Assembly (NCBI GenBank): GCA_049964535.1
Contig: JBMFXG010000133.1
Location: forward strand, 1-7,675
Origin: JAJYZP01 sp049964535
Lineage (GTDB): Bacteria; Actinomycetota; Acidimicrobiia; Acidimicrobiales; Acidimicrobiaceae
Reading direction: 5' to 3'
Length of the DNA: 7,675 nucleotides
In this document: positions 6,660-7,675 of the stretch, in pieces
How the letters are laid out: each line of letters begins with the position of its first letter
Position numbering within the stretch: the first letter of the stretch is position 1
Program-made: the position numbers and the translations under genes
The notes under the pieces: generated by a model
Seen by the model: the letters and a program-made list of their open reading frames with translations, nothing else
What the model was told of the DNA's origin: nothing
The model's database searches: none

Positions 6660-6737
6660 CGGGCTGTGGCGCAGCTTGGTTAGCGTGCTTGACTGGGGGT
6701 CAAGAGGTCCCGGGTTCAAATCCCGGCAGCCCGACCA
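6660..6737 (+). tRNA. tRNA-Pro (anticodon GGG), CCA encoded
   Basis: A complete cloverleaf can be folded. The acceptor stem CGGGCTG (6660-6666) pairs perfectly with CAGCCCG (6727-6733), followed by discriminator A (6734) and genome-encoded CCA (6735-6737). The D arm is GCGC/GCGT (6669-6672, 6683-6686, one G-U pair) with a GG-containing D loop. The anticodon stem CTTGA/TCAAG (6688-6692, 6700-6704) closes the 7-base loop CTGGGGG, giving anticodon GGG (6695-6697), which reads CCC and CCU-type proline codons. The variable loop is AGGTC, and the T arm is CCGGG-TTCAAAT-CCCGG. First pair C-G, A73 and G35/G36 match known proline tRNA identity elements. The gene seems to be transcribed alone. The DNA downstream carries a degraded accessory-type gene, consistent with the tRNA 3' end having served as an integration site, but no second copy of the 3' end is in the window. 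Confidence 0.97.
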
Positions 6738-6840
6738 TCAAACTTCTCCCTAAGAGGCCATGAACCCTAGTCGATATGAGTGCTCTTCCGGTTTTAGCCG
6801 GGCTTCAGCCGTTACCGTGGTTTCGACGAGGCATTCTTGG

Positions 6841-6856
6841 CTTCCGTGCACGGAAG
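6841..6856. repeat. Perfect 16-bp palindrome, possible operator
   Basis: CTTCCGTGCACGGAAG is identical to its own reverse complement across all 16 bases; the next flanking pair does not match. It ends 6 bases before the likely original start region (about 6863) of the broken ImmA/IrrE gene. That is where an autoregulatory operator for such a gene, often in a repressor or toxin-antitoxin context, could sit. A dimeric repressor site is the natural reading, but no regulator is identified and the site may be unused now that the gene is broken. Confidence 0.4.
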
Positions 6857-6862
6857 ACGTCA

Positions 6863-7589
6863 ACGACGATCAGAGTCCCTGTTAACAGTACTGTGCTGAC
6901 CTGGGCACGAGCGTGGTCCAGACTCGCTCCTGAGGAGTTCTTCTCTCGCTTCCCGGCGGTGGTCTTCATGGGAAGCAGGAACGAAGCAACCTACACTCAA
7001 GCAACTAGAACGGTTCTCCAAAGCGACGCACACTCCTATCGGTTACATGTGTCTGGCACGGCCATCCAATGAGCCTCTTCCGGTACCCGACTCCCGCACA
7101 ATCGGGGGTGATCAAGTCGGACACGCGAGCCCCAACCTGCTCGACATGATCTACCAGTGTCGGCAGTGCCAAGAGTTGCGCCGCGAATCTATGGGAATTC
7201 ATCAAGAGCCCCCTGTTTCGTTTATCGGCACGTTTACTCTCGGCCCGGATAGTGTCGAAGCTGCTGCACAGATGAACACTGTTCTGTCGCTTGAGCCTGG
7301 CGATCCAGGCGCGACCTGGACCGAGGCGTTTCGTCGTTTGATCGAAGAAGTGGAGGATGATGACGTACTGGTCATGGTGAGTAGCATTGTTGGGAGCGAC
7401 AGCCATCTGCAGCTCGATCCGCAGGAGTTCTGAGGCCTTGCGGTCGCCCACGAGTTGGCACCAGTAATCTTCGTCAACGGCTCCGACACCAAAGCTGGAC
7501 AGATCTTCACGCCTGCCCACGAGCTGGTCCCTATCTGGCTTGGCGAGCCCGCCGTAGATGTGAGATTACCCAGATTCAGTAGACACTGA
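6863..7589 (+). pseudogene. Broken ImmA/IrrE-family (COG2856-type) metallopeptidase gene with N-terminal HTH-like region
   Basis: The intact family has an Xre-like helix-turn-helix N-terminus and a zinc metallopeptidase domain, often paired with a toxin-like partner. Here the N-terminal part (TIRVPVNSTVLTWAR, then LAPEEFFSRFPAVV) lies in the frame of base 6863. It has no ATG; ACG at 6863 or 6866 stands where the start is expected. Near 6960-6968 one extra base moves the reading to the next frame. From 6969 this gives WEAGTKQPTLKQLERFSKAT, HTPIGYMCL, EPLPVPDSRTIG, then LVMVSSIVGS and LQLDPQEF. TGA at 7431-7433 replaces a codon that is usually Arg. After it the same frame continues GLAVAHELAPVIFVNGSDTK and AHELVPIWLGEPAV, where the zinc motif HExxH has become HELVP (His 7518-7520, Glu 7521-7523, Pro 7530-7532). 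A further stop is at 7587-7589, with only scrambled similarity beyond (ERLLLRLAR in the same frame, 7602-7628). With three independent lesions, it is not functional. Confidence 0.85.
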
Positions 7590-7675
7590 CTTAAGCCGCT
7601 TGAGCGACTGTTGCTAAGGCTAGCTCGTAGTTGACCGGTGATATGTTCCTAGGTTTCGAGTATCGCCGTTGGTTG

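Noticed and set aside
6776..7072. 98-codon plus-strand open frame as an independent small gene
   Set aside because: Only the part after about 6863 is protein-like, and it is the N-terminal piece of the ImmA/IrrE gene; the end after about 6965 is out of frame with the family.
7005..7520. 171-codon open frame on the minus strand at the right end
   Set aside because: The plus strand carries recognisable ImmA/IrrE blocks in one frame through the same DNA; the minus frame is a shadow made long by low stop density.
1..7675. CRISPR array, insertion sequence or complete defence system
   Set aside because: No regularly spaced repeats, no transposase motif or terminal inverted repeats, and no defence gene other than the broken ImmA/IrrE relative.

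Overview
The window looks like chromosomal DNA from an actinobacterium of moderate GC content. The trehalase-type GH15 enzyme, the actinobacterial-style ROK sugar kinase and the WCPDC glutaredoxin-like domain fused to a thioredoxin reductase all fit that group. An acidophilic Acidimicrobiia-like host (Ferrimicrobium/Acidithrix type) is my best guess. That is inference from protein style only, because the window contains no 16S or ribosomal protein gene.

Layout. Positions 2-497 hold what looks like a decayed, unrecognised gene on the + strand: two protein-like segments in different frames, broken by a stop and a frameshift. An AT-rich island with inverted repeats (about 545-600) lies ahead of a soluble PAS-containing methyl-accepting chemotaxis protein (628-1800, +). 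That gene converges on a two-gene minus-strand unit: a GH15 trehalase/glucoamylase-family hydrolase (4771-2927), followed 62 bases later by a ROK-family glucokinase-like kinase (2864-1920). A 175-base divergent intergenic region separates the GH15 gene from a glutaredoxin-thioredoxin reductase fusion (4947-6167, +). After it comes about 490 bases with no intact gene, then a complete tRNA-Pro(GGG) with encoded CCA (6660-6737). The right end carries a broken ImmA/IrrE-family (COG2856) gene with a frameshift, a premature stop and a damaged HExxH zinc motif. A perfect 16-bp palindrome sits just ahead of it.

How the genes work together. GH15 plus ROK kinase makes a coherent short pathway: hydrolysis of trehalose or a related alpha-glucoside to glucose, then phosphorylation to glucose 6-phosphate. 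The reductase fusion is a thiol-redox module. Its most unusual trait is that the region normally carrying the NADPH 2'-phosphate-binding HRRxxxR motif reads QAAPTLT, so its electron donor may not be NADPH. The chemoreceptor has no che genes beside it and would signal to a chemotaxis array encoded elsewhere.

Both flanks (2-497 and 6738-7675) carry degraded genes, so the intact block sits between eroding accessory DNA. I see no CRISPR array, no intact insertion sequence and no recognisable complete novel defence system. The nearest thing to one is the dead ImmA/IrrE gene downstream of the tRNA.
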